In this document: positions 1-8,072 of the stretch, piece by piece
How positions within the stretch are numbered: position 1 is the first letter of the stretch
Layout of the letters: each line of letters starts with the position of its first letter
NCBI GenBank assembly: GCA_022482735.1
Contig: JAKVOO010000001.1
Coordinates: forward strand, 429,699-493,698
Source: Bacilli bacterium
Lineage (GTDB): Bacteria; Bacillota_I; Bacilli_A; RFN20; CAG-826
Direction: 5' to 3'
Length of the DNA: 64,000 nucleotides
The notes under the pieces: model-generated
Databases searched by the model: none
The model's input: only the letters and a program-made list of their open reading frames with translations
Told to the model about the DNA's origin: nothing
Made by a program: the position numbers and the translations under genes

Positions 1-14
1 CCAAAAAACGACAC

Positions 15-34
15 CAAATGTGTGTAGTAGTGAA
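15..34 (+). repeat. NVCSSE-coding repeat, left copy
   Basis: These 20 bases are identical to 21800-21819, and the 18 bases before them match there with three differences. In one frame the repeat encodes N-V-C-S-S-E, here as the C-terminal part of a peptide that enters from left of the window and stops at TAA 62-64, directly before the TTG start at 65. The right copy codes the same residues in a small leader peptide. Whether it is a protein motif, a DNA site or both is open. Confidence 0.7.
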
Positions 35-64
35 GACGAGCTCTTCAGAAAGCGAGGTACTTAA

Positions 65-280
65 TTGAAGGAAGTAAAAGTACAAATCTCAAAAACACCT
101 AACCCAGATGGTGTGGTAGCTGCCAAGAGGATGTCACTCTCAAAAAGGTTGATGAACAAGATCTTCGGCACTAAAAGCAATCTCACGGTGATTGCAATCG
201 GGGCTTCGGTAGAAAAAGTCACTATCGAGGATATTACGAAAGGAGAAAATGCAAATGGCAAAATCGAAACAAGACGATAA
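65..280 (+). CDS. Small conserved-type phage protein, 71 aa
   Basis: The TTG start at 65 follows a GAGGT ribosome site and lies directly after a stop codon at 62-64, so the gene is probably translationally coupled to a peptide that begins left of the window. The product is short, basic and beta-rich looking (K-V-Q-I-S near the N-terminus, then an A-K-R-M-S-L-S-K-R-L segment). No catalytic motif is visible. Small proteins of this kind are common at the start of the replication block in Bacillota siphophages. Function is unknown. The stop overlaps the start of the next gene by about 26 bases. Confidence 0.6.
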   Translation: MKEVKVQISKTPNPDGVVAAKRMSLSKRLMNKIFGTKSNLTVIAIGASVEKVTIEDITKGENANGKIETRR

Positions 281-608
281 GGTCCTCATTGTTTATCCCA
301 AGTTGGTGAACGCAATTAATAGCTTCTTTGAAACTGTAAATGCGCTCATCGCAGAGACGCAGCTAGAGACCAGCGATTCGGAAGCAGAAATGCCAAAGAA
401 GGTAGAACCTACTGTTGAAGAAAAGCATCAACCTACTCTTGAGGAAGTTAGAGCTGTTCTAGCCGACTTATCTAGAAAAGGTTATACAACCAATGTTCGC
501 ATGATGCTTGTTGGATGTGGCGTTAGCAAATTAAGCGAAGTCGCTCCAAAAGATTATGCTGGACTATTAGCCAAAGCACAGGAGTTAAGCGATGCCATCA
601 AAGACTAA
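255..608 (+). CDS. Rrp5-like phage early protein
   Basis: A 117-residue protein. AGGAG at 241-245 gives nine bases of spacing to ATG 255 but only three to ATG 249, so 255 is the better start. The N-terminal half is helical and acidic. The C-terminal third (L-E-E-V-R-A-V-L-A-D-L then K-L-S-E-V-A-P-K-D-Y) resembles the small phage proteins usually labelled 'rRNA biogenesis protein Rrp5-like', a label that says little about function. It sits just upstream of the DUF2800 and DUF2815 genes, the usual place in such phages, and overlaps the next gene by 17 bases. A role in phage DNA metabolism is inferred from position only. Confidence 0.6.
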   Translation: MAKSKQDDKVLIVYPKLVNAINSFFETVNALIAETQLETSDSEAEMPKKVEPTVEEKHQPTLEEVRAVLADLSRKGYTTNVRMMLVGCGVSKLSEVAPKDYAGLLAKAQELSDAIKD

Positions 609-1725
609 TGGGCACTCCTTAATTGGTGGCAGCTCGCTCAAAAGAGCAATGGAGTGTCCACCTAGCGTAAGGCTTACAGAAAATTACGAAGACGAAGGCT
701 CGATTTATGCAAAAGAGGGAAGTTCTGCGCACCTTTTACTGGAAAAAAAGATAAAAGAACGCTACGGAATCCCCTTTGAAGCAGATACAACGAACCTCGA
801 ATTCTACAGCGAAGAAATGGAAGAGTGCACCGATGTAGCACTAAACCTCATATCTGAAATATATGAAAGGTTGAGTGCAGAAGGTAAACATCCATTTATC
901 GCCAGTGAAGTGCTCGTGGATTTCTCAGATGTCGTCCCGGACGGGATGGGATCATCCGACGTTGTAATCGTCTATGATGGCGGAATATATGTCATTGACT
1001 ACAAGCACGGTCGTGGCGTCGAAGTCAGTTGCGACCATAACCCACAGCTAATGATTTATGCGTACGGAAGCTTACTCATGTTTGAGTCTCTATACGACAT
1101 CGCTGAAATTAACATGGCGATTATCCAGCCAAGACTAAACAACATTTCCGAATGGTCCTGTAACAAAGATGAACTTGTCGAATGGGCAATCAACGAAGTC
1201 AAACCAAAAACAGCCCTGGCCTATGAAGGCAAAGGCGAATTCAACTGCGGTCCATGGTGCCAATTTTGTAAAGCGCGACATGACTGCAGATATAGAGCAG
1301 AAAAGATGCTCAAACTTGAAGGCTATCGAGCAAAGGACAAAGCATTAATGTCGCTTGAGGAAATCGCAGAGATTCTCGGCAAGATAGACGAACTCGTTTC
1401 TTGGGCCAATGACATCAAAGATTATGCTCTAGCTGAAGCCCTAAAAGGAAAACAAATACCCGGCTACAAGTTAGTTGAAGGACGCTCTAATCGTAAGTAC
1501 ACATCAGAGGACGATGTCATCAGGGTGGTGGAAGAAGCTGGACTCGATCCATTTGAGAAAAAACTCTTATCCATTGCTGAATTAACGAAACGCCTCGGTA
1601 AAGCAAAATTTATCGAACTAGTAGACAAATATGTCTATAAACCATCCGGCAAGCCAACTCTCGTTGAAGATAATGACGCGAGGTCGGAACTCAACTTGGC
1701 AAAAAATGATTTCATGGAGGAATAG
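592..1725 (+). CDS. DUF2800 family Cas4-like nuclease of phage replication module
   Basis: A 377-residue protein with the PD-(D/E)XK/Cas4-like layout. Aspartates of the D-V-V-I-V-Y-D-G-G strand are followed by V-I-D-Y-K-H-G as the catalytic D...(E/D)xK segment, and a later cysteine cluster C-G-P-W-C-Q-F-C-K-A-R-H-D-C looks like an iron-sulphur or zinc site. Family members (DUF2800) occur in Bacillota prophages next to DUF2815 and a family A polymerase, as here. The likely role is an exonuclease in recombination or replication of phage DNA. AGGAG at 580-584 supports ATG 592, which overlaps the upstream gene. Specific activity is inferred from the fold family. Confidence 0.85.
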   Translation: MPSKTNGHSLIGGSSLKRAMECPPSVRLTENYEDEGSIYAKEGSSAHLLLEKKIKERYGIPFEADTTNLEFYSEEMEECTDVALNLISEIYERLSAEGKHPFIASEVLVDFSDVVPDGMGSSDVVIVYDGGIYVIDYKHGRGVEVSCDHNPQLMIYAYGSLLMFESLYDIAEINMAIIQPRLNNISEWSCNKDELVEWAINEVKPKTALAYEGKGEFNCGPWCQFCKARHDCRYRAEKMLKLEGYRAKDKALMSLEEIAEILGKIDELVSWANDIKDYALAEALKGKQIPGYKLVEGRSNRKYTSEDDVIRVVEEAGLDPFEKKLLSIAELTKRLGKAKFIELVDKYVYKPSGKPTLVEDNDARSELNLAKNDFMEE

Positions 1726-1731
1726 AAAATC

Positions 1732-2286
1732 ATGTCAAAAACAAACCCATGTAAGGTAATTACATCAGTAGTCAGATTCAGCTACTTAACCGCAAATGAA
1801 CCTAAAGCCACGACAGAAGGCGGAGTTCCCAAGTATTCTGTTTCACTCATTATTCCTAAGTCGGATGCCGATTTAGTGAAAAAAATCCAAAGCGCTATTG
1901 AGGCGGCCTATAAAGAAGGCGAATTCAAGCTTCGTGGTGCTGGAAAAACTGTCCCACCGATGACGGCAATCAAAAATCCACTTCGTGATGGCGACTTAGA
2001 AAGAACAGACGATCCGGCATATAAAGATAGCTATTTCGTTAACGCCAACTCAACAAACAAACCAGAAGTTGTCGATGCTGCTCTTAATCCAATTATCGAA
2101 ACAAGTGAAATCTATAGTGGTATCTATGGCCGTGCGTCAATTACCTTCTATGCTTTCAACAACAATGGCAATAAAGGTATCGCATGTGGCTTGAACCATC
2201 TACAAAAAATTCGCGATGGTGAACCATTAGGTTCCAAAGCAACAGCTGAAACCGACTTCGGTGACAACGAAGGGTTCCTTGATTAA
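1732..2286 (+). CDS. DUF2815 family phage single-stranded DNA-binding protein
   Basis: A 184-residue protein starting six bases after the DUF2800 stop, with the N-terminal pattern S-Y-L-T-A-N-E-P followed by Y-S-V-S-L-I-I-P-K-S-D typical of DUF2815. The family has an OB-type fold, behaves like T7 gp2.5-type ssDNA-binding proteins, and is found beside DUF2800 nucleases. It presumably coats ssDNA during phage replication and recombination. The acidic tail (T-D-F-G-D-N-E-G-F-L-D) fits an SSB-type protein-interaction tail. Size and neighbours match the family. Confidence 0.85.
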   Translation: MSKTNPCKVITSVVRFSYLTANEPKATTEGGVPKYSVSLIIPKSDADLVKKIQSAIEAAYKEGEFKLRGAGKTVPPMTAIKNPLRDGDLERTDDPAYKDSYFVNANSTNKPEVVDAALNPIIETSEIYSGIYGRASITFYAFNNNGNKGIACGLNHLQKIRDGEPLGSKATAETDFGDNEGFLD

Positions 2287-2297
2287 TAAGGCAAACT

Positions 2298-2327
2298 TGG
2301 GGAGCGGCGATATGCTGCTCTCCTTTT
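2298..2327 (+). terminator. Weak intrinsic terminator or attenuator hairpin
   Basis: A GAGCGGC / GCTGCTC stem with a five-base loop is followed by TCC and TTTTT, lying between DUF2815 and the polymerase gene. The short U-tract suggests partial attenuation rather than full termination. Confidence 0.5.
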
Positions 2328-2340
2328 TGGGGGTATGGTG

Positions 2341-4266
2341 ATGATCAATAAACTCAGTATCGATCTAGAAACATACTCGGAAACATCTATCAATGCTGGC
2401 GTATATAAATACACCGAAGATCCAGCATTTGAAATATTGCTATTTGCTTATTCAATCGATAATGGCCCTGTCAAAGTCGTGGATTTGGCGATGGGCGAAA
2501 AAGTACCAGAAGAAGTGCTCAATGCTCTCGACAACCCCGACATCACTAAATGGGCATTCAATGCTCAATTTGAAAGAATCTGTTTATCCAGATTTTTAAA
2601 CTTACCTGACAACACCTACCTTAGTCCGCAAGGGTGGAAATGTTCCATGACTTGGGCAGCGATATTGGGTCTTCCGTTCTCATTAAAGAAAGTTGGGGAA
2701 GTGCTGAACATCGATAAAAAGAAACTTGATGAAGGTAAGGATTTAATACGTTATTTCTGCTTCCCCTGTAAACCGACAAAACAAAACGGTAATAGGTTAA
2801 GGAACTTGTATTATCAAAACAAAGAAAAGTGGGAATGCTTTAAGTTCTATAACAAGCGAGATGTGGAAGCGGAGATGTCAATTCAAGAAAGACTATCAAA
2901 TCATCCGGTGTCTGACTCCCTATGGGAAGAATATTGGATGTGCGAACTTATTAATGATCGCGGGGTTCTAGTCGATGGTTTGCTTGTGCATAACTCAATA
3001 AAAATAAATGAGATTTGCCGTGAAAATTATATCAAAGCCCTGCAAAATATCACCAATTTAGAAAACCCAAACTCCGTCTCTCAGCTAAAAGAATGGCTAA
3101 CAGATAACGATGTCGAAGCACCGTCTTTAGGAAAGAAAGAAGTCAAGGAACTATTGAAAGGTGCATCAGATGAAACGGTCCAGAAGGTTTTACAGCTAAG
3201 GCAGCTAATTTCTAAATCGTCCGTCAAAAAATATGAAGCGATGATTTGCTCTAGATGTAAGGACGGTAGGGTAAGAGGGATGTTCCAGTTCTATGGCGCA
3301 AATCGAACGGGGAGATTCTCAAGCAAAATCATACAGCTCCAGAACTTGCCCCGAAATGCCATTGAGGACTTGGATGCTGCTCGGGGTTTAGTGAGGACAA
3401 ACAATCTTTCTGCACTTGAACTACTTTATGGAGACATTACAGATGTCTTATCGCAATTAATTCGAACGGCCTTTATCCCTGCTCCTGGACACAAGTTTAT
3501 CGTAAGCGACTTCTCAGCAATTGAAGCGCGAGTGATCGCTTGGTATGCCCACGAAGATTGGCGAATGGAAGCTTTTCGAAATAACAAAGATATCTATTGT
3601 GCATCCGCTAGCGAGATGTTCGGAGTACCCGTTGAAAAGCATGGTGTTAATGGCGATCTCAGACCAAAAGGTAAGATTGCTGAATTAGCGCTTGGCTATG
3701 GAGGTTCTGTTGGGGCTCTGATAGCTATGGGAGCCATCGAATATGGCCTAAAGGAAGAAGAGCTTCAATTATTGGTAAATGCCTGGCGAAATGCCAATCC
3801 AAACATTGTGGAGTTTTGGTGGAAGGTTGATAAAGCGATCAAAAAAGCGATCAACGAAGACAAAATTGTAAAACTTGGACAACTCATATTCGAATACCGG
3901 GCTAAGATGCTGTTTATTCATTTGCCGAGCGGAAGAAAACTCGCCTATGTAAAACCAGAAATAAGAGAAGGTCAAATCACTTACTACGGTATTGGTGACA
4001 ATAAAAAGTTCGTTCGCATTGAATCGTACGGTCCCAAGTTTGTTGAAAACATCGTTCAGGCGACAGCTCGGGACTTGCTCGTGTTCGCAATAAAAAACCT
4101 GAACTTACCAATCGTTATGCATATTCATGATGAAGTGGTTATCGAAGCTCCTTTAGATCTTGAGGTTGATAGCGTGGTAAAAGCCATGATCATCGTTCCG
4201 GAGTGGGGCCAGGGACTAATCCTTAATGCTGACGGATATGAATGCGATTTCTATAAGAAAGATTGA
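2341..4266 (+). CDS. Phage family A DNA polymerase
   Basis: A 641-residue DNA polymerase I-like enzyme that copies phage DNA. It has a 3'-5' exonuclease-like N-terminus (S-I-D-L-E-T at about residue 6, then F-N-A-Q-F-E) and polymerase motifs A (S-D-F-S-A-I-E-A-R, near 390), B (R-P-K-G-K-I-A-E-L-A-L-G-Y-G, near 440) and C (H-I-H-D-E-V-V-I-E, near 595). No 5'-nuclease domain is present, as usual for phage PolA. The GGGGG at 2329-2333 is best spaced for ATG 2341; ATG 2335 is also in frame. It belongs to the DUF2800-DUF2815-PolA block. Confidence 0.93.
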   Translation: MINKLSIDLETYSETSINAGVYKYTEDPAFEILLFAYSIDNGPVKVVDLAMGEKVPEEVLNALDNPDITKWAFNAQFERICLSRFLNLPDNTYLSPQGWKCSMTWAAILGLPFSLKKVGEVLNIDKKKLDEGKDLIRYFCFPCKPTKQNGNRLRNLYYQNKEKWECFKFYNKRDVEAEMSIQERLSNHPVSDSLWEEYWMCELINDRGVLVDGLLVHNSIKINEICRENYIKALQNITNLENPNSVSQLKEWLTDNDVEAPSLGKKEVKELLKGASDETVQKVLQLRQLISKSSVKKYEAMICSRCKDGRVRGMFQFYGANRTGRFSSKIIQLQNLPRNAIEDLDAARGLVRTNNLSALELLYGDITDVLSQLIRTAFIPAPGHKFIVSDFSAIEARVIAWYAHEDWRMEAFRNNKDIYCASASEMFGVPVEKHGVNGDLRPKGKIAELALGYGGSVGALIAMGAIEYGLKEEELQLLVNAWRNANPNIVEFWWKVDKAIKKAINEDKIVKLGQLIFEYRAKMLFIHLPSGRKLAYVKPEIREGQITYYGIGDNKKFVRIESYGPKFVENIVQATARDLLVFAIKNLNLPIVMHIHDEVVIEAPLDLEVDSVVKAMIIVPEWGQGLILNADGYECDFYKKD

Positions 4267-4281
4267 CGGAGGAATCAGTAG

Positions 4282-5076
4282 ATGAAAATAACTATATATA
4301 CATCTAACTCACGAGGAGACGAGAAGAATGTTCTCTATCCAAATGAGACTAATATCGACACTAAAAAGCCGATAGACTGCTCCATTTTTGGCAAGGACTA
4401 TGTTGGTGCTTGTTATAAAGGGAACTATCGTTCAAACGAAAACTTCAATAAATCGAACTGTATCCTGGTGGATATAGATAATGACCATAGTGAAAAAGAG
4501 AGCGAATGGTTCACTGAAGAGGATGTAAAAGCAGCTCTTCGAGGAGTGCCATTTATTATCCATTATTCAAGAAACCACCTAAAAGATAAGCAAGTTACTA
4601 AAGCCAATGGAACTATCATCGTTAAACCAAAGCGACCGAAGTTTCATTTAATTATCGCAACTAGCGAGATATCTTCTAGAGAAGAATTCGATAAGTTGAT
4701 GACTCGCTTTGGGGCCTTATTTCCATTCATTGATAAAAAGGCAAAGGATGCTGGACATTTCTTCTTTGGAACAGAACTACCTAGAGCCGAAATTTATGAT
4801 GGCTACATGACATTGAATGAACTTCTCGATGAGATGGAGTTTGACAATGCGGTCGAAAGTAGCGAGATTCCAGAAGGTAGTAGAAACGCAACCATGTCGA
4901 GATATGCCGCAAAGGTACTTAAGCGATATGGCGATGGTGATGAAGCAAGAATTCTATTCGATGAAAAGGCAACCCACTGCAATCCGCCTTTGGAGGATGC
5001 TGAACTAGAGACGATCTGGAAGAGTGCTTTGCGCTTTTATCGTAAGGTCGTGCTAACGGATCCTTCCTATAAAAAA
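4282..5076 (+). pseudogene. Phage AEP primase, truncated by IS insertion
   Basis: About 265 residues of an archaeo-eukaryotic-type phage primase. The N-terminal part contains V-D-I-D-N-D (catalytic acidic residues) and later R-P-K-F-H-L-I-I. It is followed by a PriCT-1-like segment: G-S-R-N-A-T-M-S-R-Y-A-A-K near 200, then C-N-P-P-L-E-D-A-E-L-E-T-I-W. In related phages this is continuous with a superfamily 3/VirE-type helicase of several hundred residues. Here the reading frame runs into the IS3 end and uses the TGA at its first bases (5077-5079). The helicase half is nowhere in the window, so the gene is truncated and probably inactive as a primase-helicase. Translation is intact up to the break. 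Confidence 0.8.
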
Positions 5077-5100
5077 TGATGTGAACCCCATAACTTGTAC
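5077..5100 (+). repeat. IS left terminal inverted repeat
   Basis: Twenty-four bases starting TGATGTGAACCCCA; pairs with 6381-6404 in 17 of 24 positions, including the CCCCA core. Its first three bases supply the stop codon of the truncated primase. Confidence 0.75.
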
Positions 5101-5129
5101 TTATTTGATAAAATATTTGAGGTGATTTT

Positions 5130-5522
5130 ATGAAAAAGGACAAAAGGGTACGTGGAATCTATAAAAAAGTTCCAGACGACATCAAGATTAAGGTCTGTAA
5201 AGATCATTACGATAACCACATGAGTTATCAAGAATTAGGTAAGAAATACAACCTCTACACAAAGTCAGGTGAACTCATGGAAAGCACGATGCTTGGATGG
5301 TTTAGACTTTATCGAAAAATGGGCGAAGCAGCTTTCTTAATCCATAGGCAAGGGAATCGTTCTCAATATGGAAAAGACGGAGAACCTACTTCTGAAAAAG
5401 CCAAGAAAAGAATTAAGGAATTAAGAGAAGAAAACGAAAAGCTTCGACTCCAGGTTGAATACCTAAAAAAATTGAATGCCTTGGTTCAAGAAAACCGAAA
5501 AAAAGAGAAGTTTATCAAGTAG
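5130..5522 (+). CDS. IS3 transposase OrfA (HTH DNA-binding subunit)
   Basis: A 130-residue OrfA. The N-terminal helix-turn-helix (K-V-C-K-D-H-Y...Y-Q-E-L-G-K-K-Y) binds the IS ends, and a C-terminal leucine-zipper-like helix (L-R-E-E-N-E-K-L-R-L-Q-V-E-Y-L-K-K-L) supports oligomerisation. The frame ends with an A7 run at 5498-5504 (codons CGA AAA AAA GAG). From there a -1 slip continues into OrfB, giving the usual OrfAB transposase. OrfA alone normally regulates transposition. Confidence 0.9.
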   Translation: MKKDKRVRGIYKKVPDDIKIKVCKDHYDNHMSYQELGKKYNLYTKSGELMESTMLGWFRLYRKMGEAAFLIHRQGNRSQYGKDGEPTSEKAKKRIKELREENEKLRLQVEYLKKLNALVQENRKKEKFIK

Positions 5523-5557
5523 TCCGTGAACTAAGGCATAAATATAAACTAAAGGAC

Positions 5558-6367
5558 TTGCTTGAAATATCCTCTCTCGGAAAATCTCTTTATTACTATT
5601 ACTTCCGAAATGAAGATAAGCATAATAAACATGAGAAAACAGAGGAAATGATAGTCAATATTTTCAAAGAAAATAAGGGCAGGTATGGATATAGAAGAAT
5701 AGTCTACGCTTTAAGAAATGAATACGGTCTTATAGTCAACCATAAATTAGTTAGAAAAATCATGAAGAAATATGGTCTAGTTTATAAGGCTAGAAGGCAT
5801 AGGAAATATTCTTCATATCGAGGCACTGTTGGTAAGATTGCCCCTAATGTTCTAAGAAGGAAATTCGCCGCTGATGCGCCGTTCCAAAAATGGGCAACAG
5901 ATATTACTGAATTCAACATAAATGGTTCCAAAATATATTTATCTCCTATCATTGATATGTATAACGAAGAAATCATTTCTTATTCGATAAGTACATCGCC
6001 AAACATGAATCTTGTTCTCGATATGTTGGAGAAGGCATTCAAAAAGCTTCCACCACATCAAAAATTAATTCTACACTCGGATCAGGGATGGCATTATCAA
6101 CACCCAGAGTATCAAGCTCGTTTAAGACATCGGGGAATAACCCAATCAATGTCCAGAAAAGGAAACTGCCTAGACAACTCAGTCATGGAGAACTTCTTTG
6201 GTAAGATGAAGATGGAAACAATCTATCTTTATCACATTAGGTCAATGTCTGAGATGATTGATGAAATCAATAAATACATTTCTTATTACAATTTCTATCG
6301 CATAAAAGAAAAACTGGGAGGTTATAGCCCAGTCGATTATAGAAAAATGAATCAGAACAATTTATAG
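5558..6367 (+). CDS. IS3 transposase OrfB (DDE integrase domain)
   Basis: The rve-type catalytic domain. The DDE triad is visible as W-A-T-D-I-T, H-S-D-Q-G-W-H-Y and N-F-F-G-K-M-K-M-E. An upstream H-T-H-21-like part (K-E-N-K-G-R-Y-G-Y-R-R-I) is also present. The annotated TTG start at 5558 is nominal: the same frame is open back to the A7 run at 5498-5504 and encodes K-R-E-V-Y-Q-V-V-R-E-L-R-H-K, the normal OrfB beginning, so the working product is the -1 frameshift fusion of about 410 residues. No internal stop or missing catalytic residue is seen. Confidence 0.92.
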   Translation: MLEISSLGKSLYYYYFRNEDKHNKHEKTEEMIVNIFKENKGRYGYRRIVYALRNEYGLIVNHKLVRKIMKKYGLVYKARRHRKYSSYRGTVGKIAPNVLRRKFAADAPFQKWATDITEFNINGSKIYLSPIIDMYNEEIISYSISTSPNMNLVLDMLEKAFKKLPPHQKLILHSDQGWHYQHPEYQARLRHRGITQSMSRKGNCLDNSVMENFFGKMKMETIYLYHIRSMSEMIDEINKYISYYNFYRIKEKLGGYSPVDYRKMNQNNL

Positions 6368-6380
6368 TTAATTAAAATAG

Positions 6381-6404
6381 GTCCAATTTCTGGGGCGCAC
6401 TACA
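6381..6404 (-). repeat. IS right terminal inverted repeat
   Basis: Ends ...GGGGCGCACTACA; read inward on the minus strand it starts TGTAGTGCGCCCCA and matches the left end in 17 of 24 bases. Confidence 0.75.
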
Positions 6405-6407
6405 CTT

Positions 6408-6701
6408 TTGCATTTATTTAAAGATGTTGATGAAAACAAAACAAAACTGGTTAACGAGCTGCTGATGAAGGCAGCTTTTCTAAAAGTTCAATTAGACGAG
6501 CTAGAGGTTTCACTCAAAAAACATGGTGCGATTCAAATTTCAAATAAAGGTAATGCTCGTGAATCAACAAACTACAAAACATACCTAAAAACGCTAACCG
6601 TTTATCAAGGCATAATCAAAACTCTCGGTGTTGTGATGGGTAGAAATACAATCGATGATGACGACGAGTTTGATGAGTTTCTAAGAACCGCAAATTTGTA
6701 A
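6408..6701 (+). CDS. Phage terminase small subunit (P27-like), 5'-truncated
   Basis: Residues L-F-K-D-V-D-E-N-K-T-K-L-V-N-E-L-L followed by a helical core and N-Y-K-T-Y-L-K-T-L-T-V-Y-Q-G-I-I-K-T-L-G match the small terminase type of Bacillota siphophages, which recognises phage DNA for packaging. The frame begins only four bases after the IS right end, with a TTG and no ribosome site. The original start and probably about ten N-terminal residues were lost with the IS event, so expression is doubtful. An acidic tail (D-D-D-D-E-F-D-E-F) ends the protein, and a ribosome site for the next gene follows. Confidence 0.7.
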   Translation: MHLFKDVDENKTKLVNELLMKAAFLKVQLDELEVSLKKHGAIQISNKGNARESTNYKTYLKTLTVYQGIIKTLGVVMGRNTIDDDDEFDEFLRTANL

Positions 6702-6710
6702 GGAGGCTAT

Positions 6711-7835
6711 ATGTCATACGAAATAAACATTCACGTAGATAAAACAGGGACGCTTATTACAAACGATTTCCCTTTAACTATCTCCGTTTTCAAAGAAAGC
6801 CGACGTGTGAAGTTAATTTTTACGGTTGATACTGAAATCGACAGTGAATATCACTATTTAAAGTTCACTCACCAAAAAACGAACTATTTATACAGGGTTC
6901 ATGACAACGCTTTTGAAATACCTAAGGCGGTCACTGCCTGGGAGGGCAGATGGGAGATCTCCTTTATCTGCTGTGACGAGCCTTCAAATTCAAGCAATGT
7001 GATTACCGCTAATTACATCTACGCTAGCGAGCCTATTATCGCCAACATTGCGCGGGGCAATTTAGGAAACAACTCGACTACAGAAGAACAAAATCTCCTG
7101 CGCGAGTTGGTGGAAGGTACTTTTGATGAGTTTGAAATTCCTAATACGGCTTCTTTTATTGGAAGCTATTTTCTATCAAATTATGCTCAAGCATTCAAGT
7201 TGATTGTCCCTTCAAGCATCATCACGATTAAGGATCGCATTTTATACGACTCAGGATGCACGAAGATAATCTTTGAGGAGGGTTCACAACTTAAAACTCT
7301 TGAAGACTATGCCATCTATCGAATTGCCAATCTCGGTGATATTACTCTCCCTAAGTCAATTGACACATGGGGCAAATATAACCTAAGCAGCTGCGGTTGC
7401 GGAATCGTTCGTTTCGAGGCCGTTTCAAATCTGCGTACTTTAGGCAGCTATGCCTTTTGGAGCATTCCCAATCTGACGAAATTATATCTTCCCGATCGAC
7501 TTCAAACATTGTCTGGTGGAACAGCAGTTATTAAGAGCTGTCCACAGCTAAACGAAGTTTGGATTCCAAACACCGTTACCTCCGCGATTCCTGCAACTGC
7601 AATACAAGATTGCCCATTGCTAAATAAGATTACACTTCAAAGCAATTTCAATGTATCGGCGAACTTTTCAAATGTTGTTAATTTGACGAAAGAATCGATC
7701 GTCCTGATGTTTCAATCGCTAAAGGATCTAAGCGGCGCTGGAGCAAAGGTGCTCACTTTAGGCGTGGACAATCTAGCAAAATGCACACAAGCCGAGCTTG
7801 ATATTGCACTCAATAAAAACTGGTCACTAGCCTAG
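6711..7835 (+). CDS. Phage structural protein with BspA-type leucine-rich repeats
   Basis: A 374-residue protein with two parts. The first, about 130 residues, is beta-rich and starts M-S-Y-E-I-N-I-H-V-D-K-T-G, like BppU-type upper baseplate domains. From about residue 145 follow BspA/LRR-5-type repeats (I-P-N-T-A-S-F-I-G; L-I-V-P-S-S-I; L-P-K-S-I-D-T-W-G; L-Y-L-P-D-R-L-Q-T-L; V-W-I-P-N-T-V). The end, E-L-D-I-A-L-N-K-N-W-S-L-A, is typical of phage LRR proteins. The likely role is host surface binding at the tail tip. Its place between small and large terminase is unusual. A good GGAGG precedes ATG 6711. Confidence 0.7.
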   Translation: MSYEINIHVDKTGTLITNDFPLTISVFKESRRVKLIFTVDTEIDSEYHYLKFTHQKTNYLYRVHDNAFEIPKAVTAWEGRWEISFICCDEPSNSSNVITANYIYASEPIIANIARGNLGNNSTTEEQNLLRELVEGTFDEFEIPNTASFIGSYFLSNYAQAFKLIVPSSIITIKDRILYDSGCTKIIFEEGSQLKTLEDYAIYRIANLGDITLPKSIDTWGKYNLSSCGCGIVRFEAVSNLRTLGSYAFWSIPNLTKLYLPDRLQTLSGGTAVIKSCPQLNEVWIPNTVTSAIPATAIQDCPLLNKITLQSNFNVSANFSNVVNLTKESIVLMFQSLKDLSGAGAKVLTLGVDNLAKCTQAELDIALNKNWSLA

Positions 7836-7847
7836 GAGGTATTGTAC

Positions 7848-8072
7848 ATGGAAATTAAAGAAGAAAGCGGACGTCACATTTTATATGCAGAAGAAGGAAA
7901 AGTCCTTCAGAGCGTAACCGATGGTTTGATTATTGGCCCGTGGCTGATCCTCGGAAAAAATGATAGCGAAATCCATTATCACGATATCGATGAACCCATT
8001 GATGATGCTCTTCCAAAGGCGAACACTCCAAAGTTTCAACCAAAAGAAGAAAGCGCACCTATTGAAGAATGA
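7848..8072 (+). CDS. Small acidic phage protein of unknown function
   Basis: A 74-residue protein. AGGAGG at 7834-7839 fits ATG 7848 better than TTG 7842. The N-terminal half is beta-like (H-I-L-Y-A-E-E-G-K-V-L-Q-S, W-L-I-L-G-K) and the tail is rich in Pro, Glu and Asp. It follows the LRR protein as small XkdX-like partners often follow tail fibre genes, and its stop overlaps the terminase start (ATGA). No domain is recognised, so the pairing with the LRR protein is an inference from position. Confidence 0.55.
   Translation: MEIKEESGRHILYAEEGKVLQSVTDGLIIGPWLILGKNDSEIHYHDIDEPIDDALPKANTPKFQPKEESAPIEE

Larger units (their letters stand above)
5077..6404 (+). mobile_element. IS3 family (IS150-type) insertion sequence
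   Basis: An element of about 1.33 kb with two overlapping-phase transposase frames and imperfect terminal inverted repeats. The left end starts TGATGTGAACCCCA and the right end, read inward, starts TGTAGTGCGCCCCA; 17 of 24 bases match. Ends begin TG and finish CA, as in IS3. The flanks (AAA before 5077, CTT after 6404) are not duplicated, unlike a simple insertion, and the genes on either side are not normal phage neighbours. Transposase motifs look complete, so the copy may be active. Confidence 0.9.

Noticed and set aside
592..1735. Known DUF2800 or DUF2815 RNA motifs upstream of these genes
   Set aside because: Both genes overlap or abut their upstream genes, leaving no space for a leader RNA.
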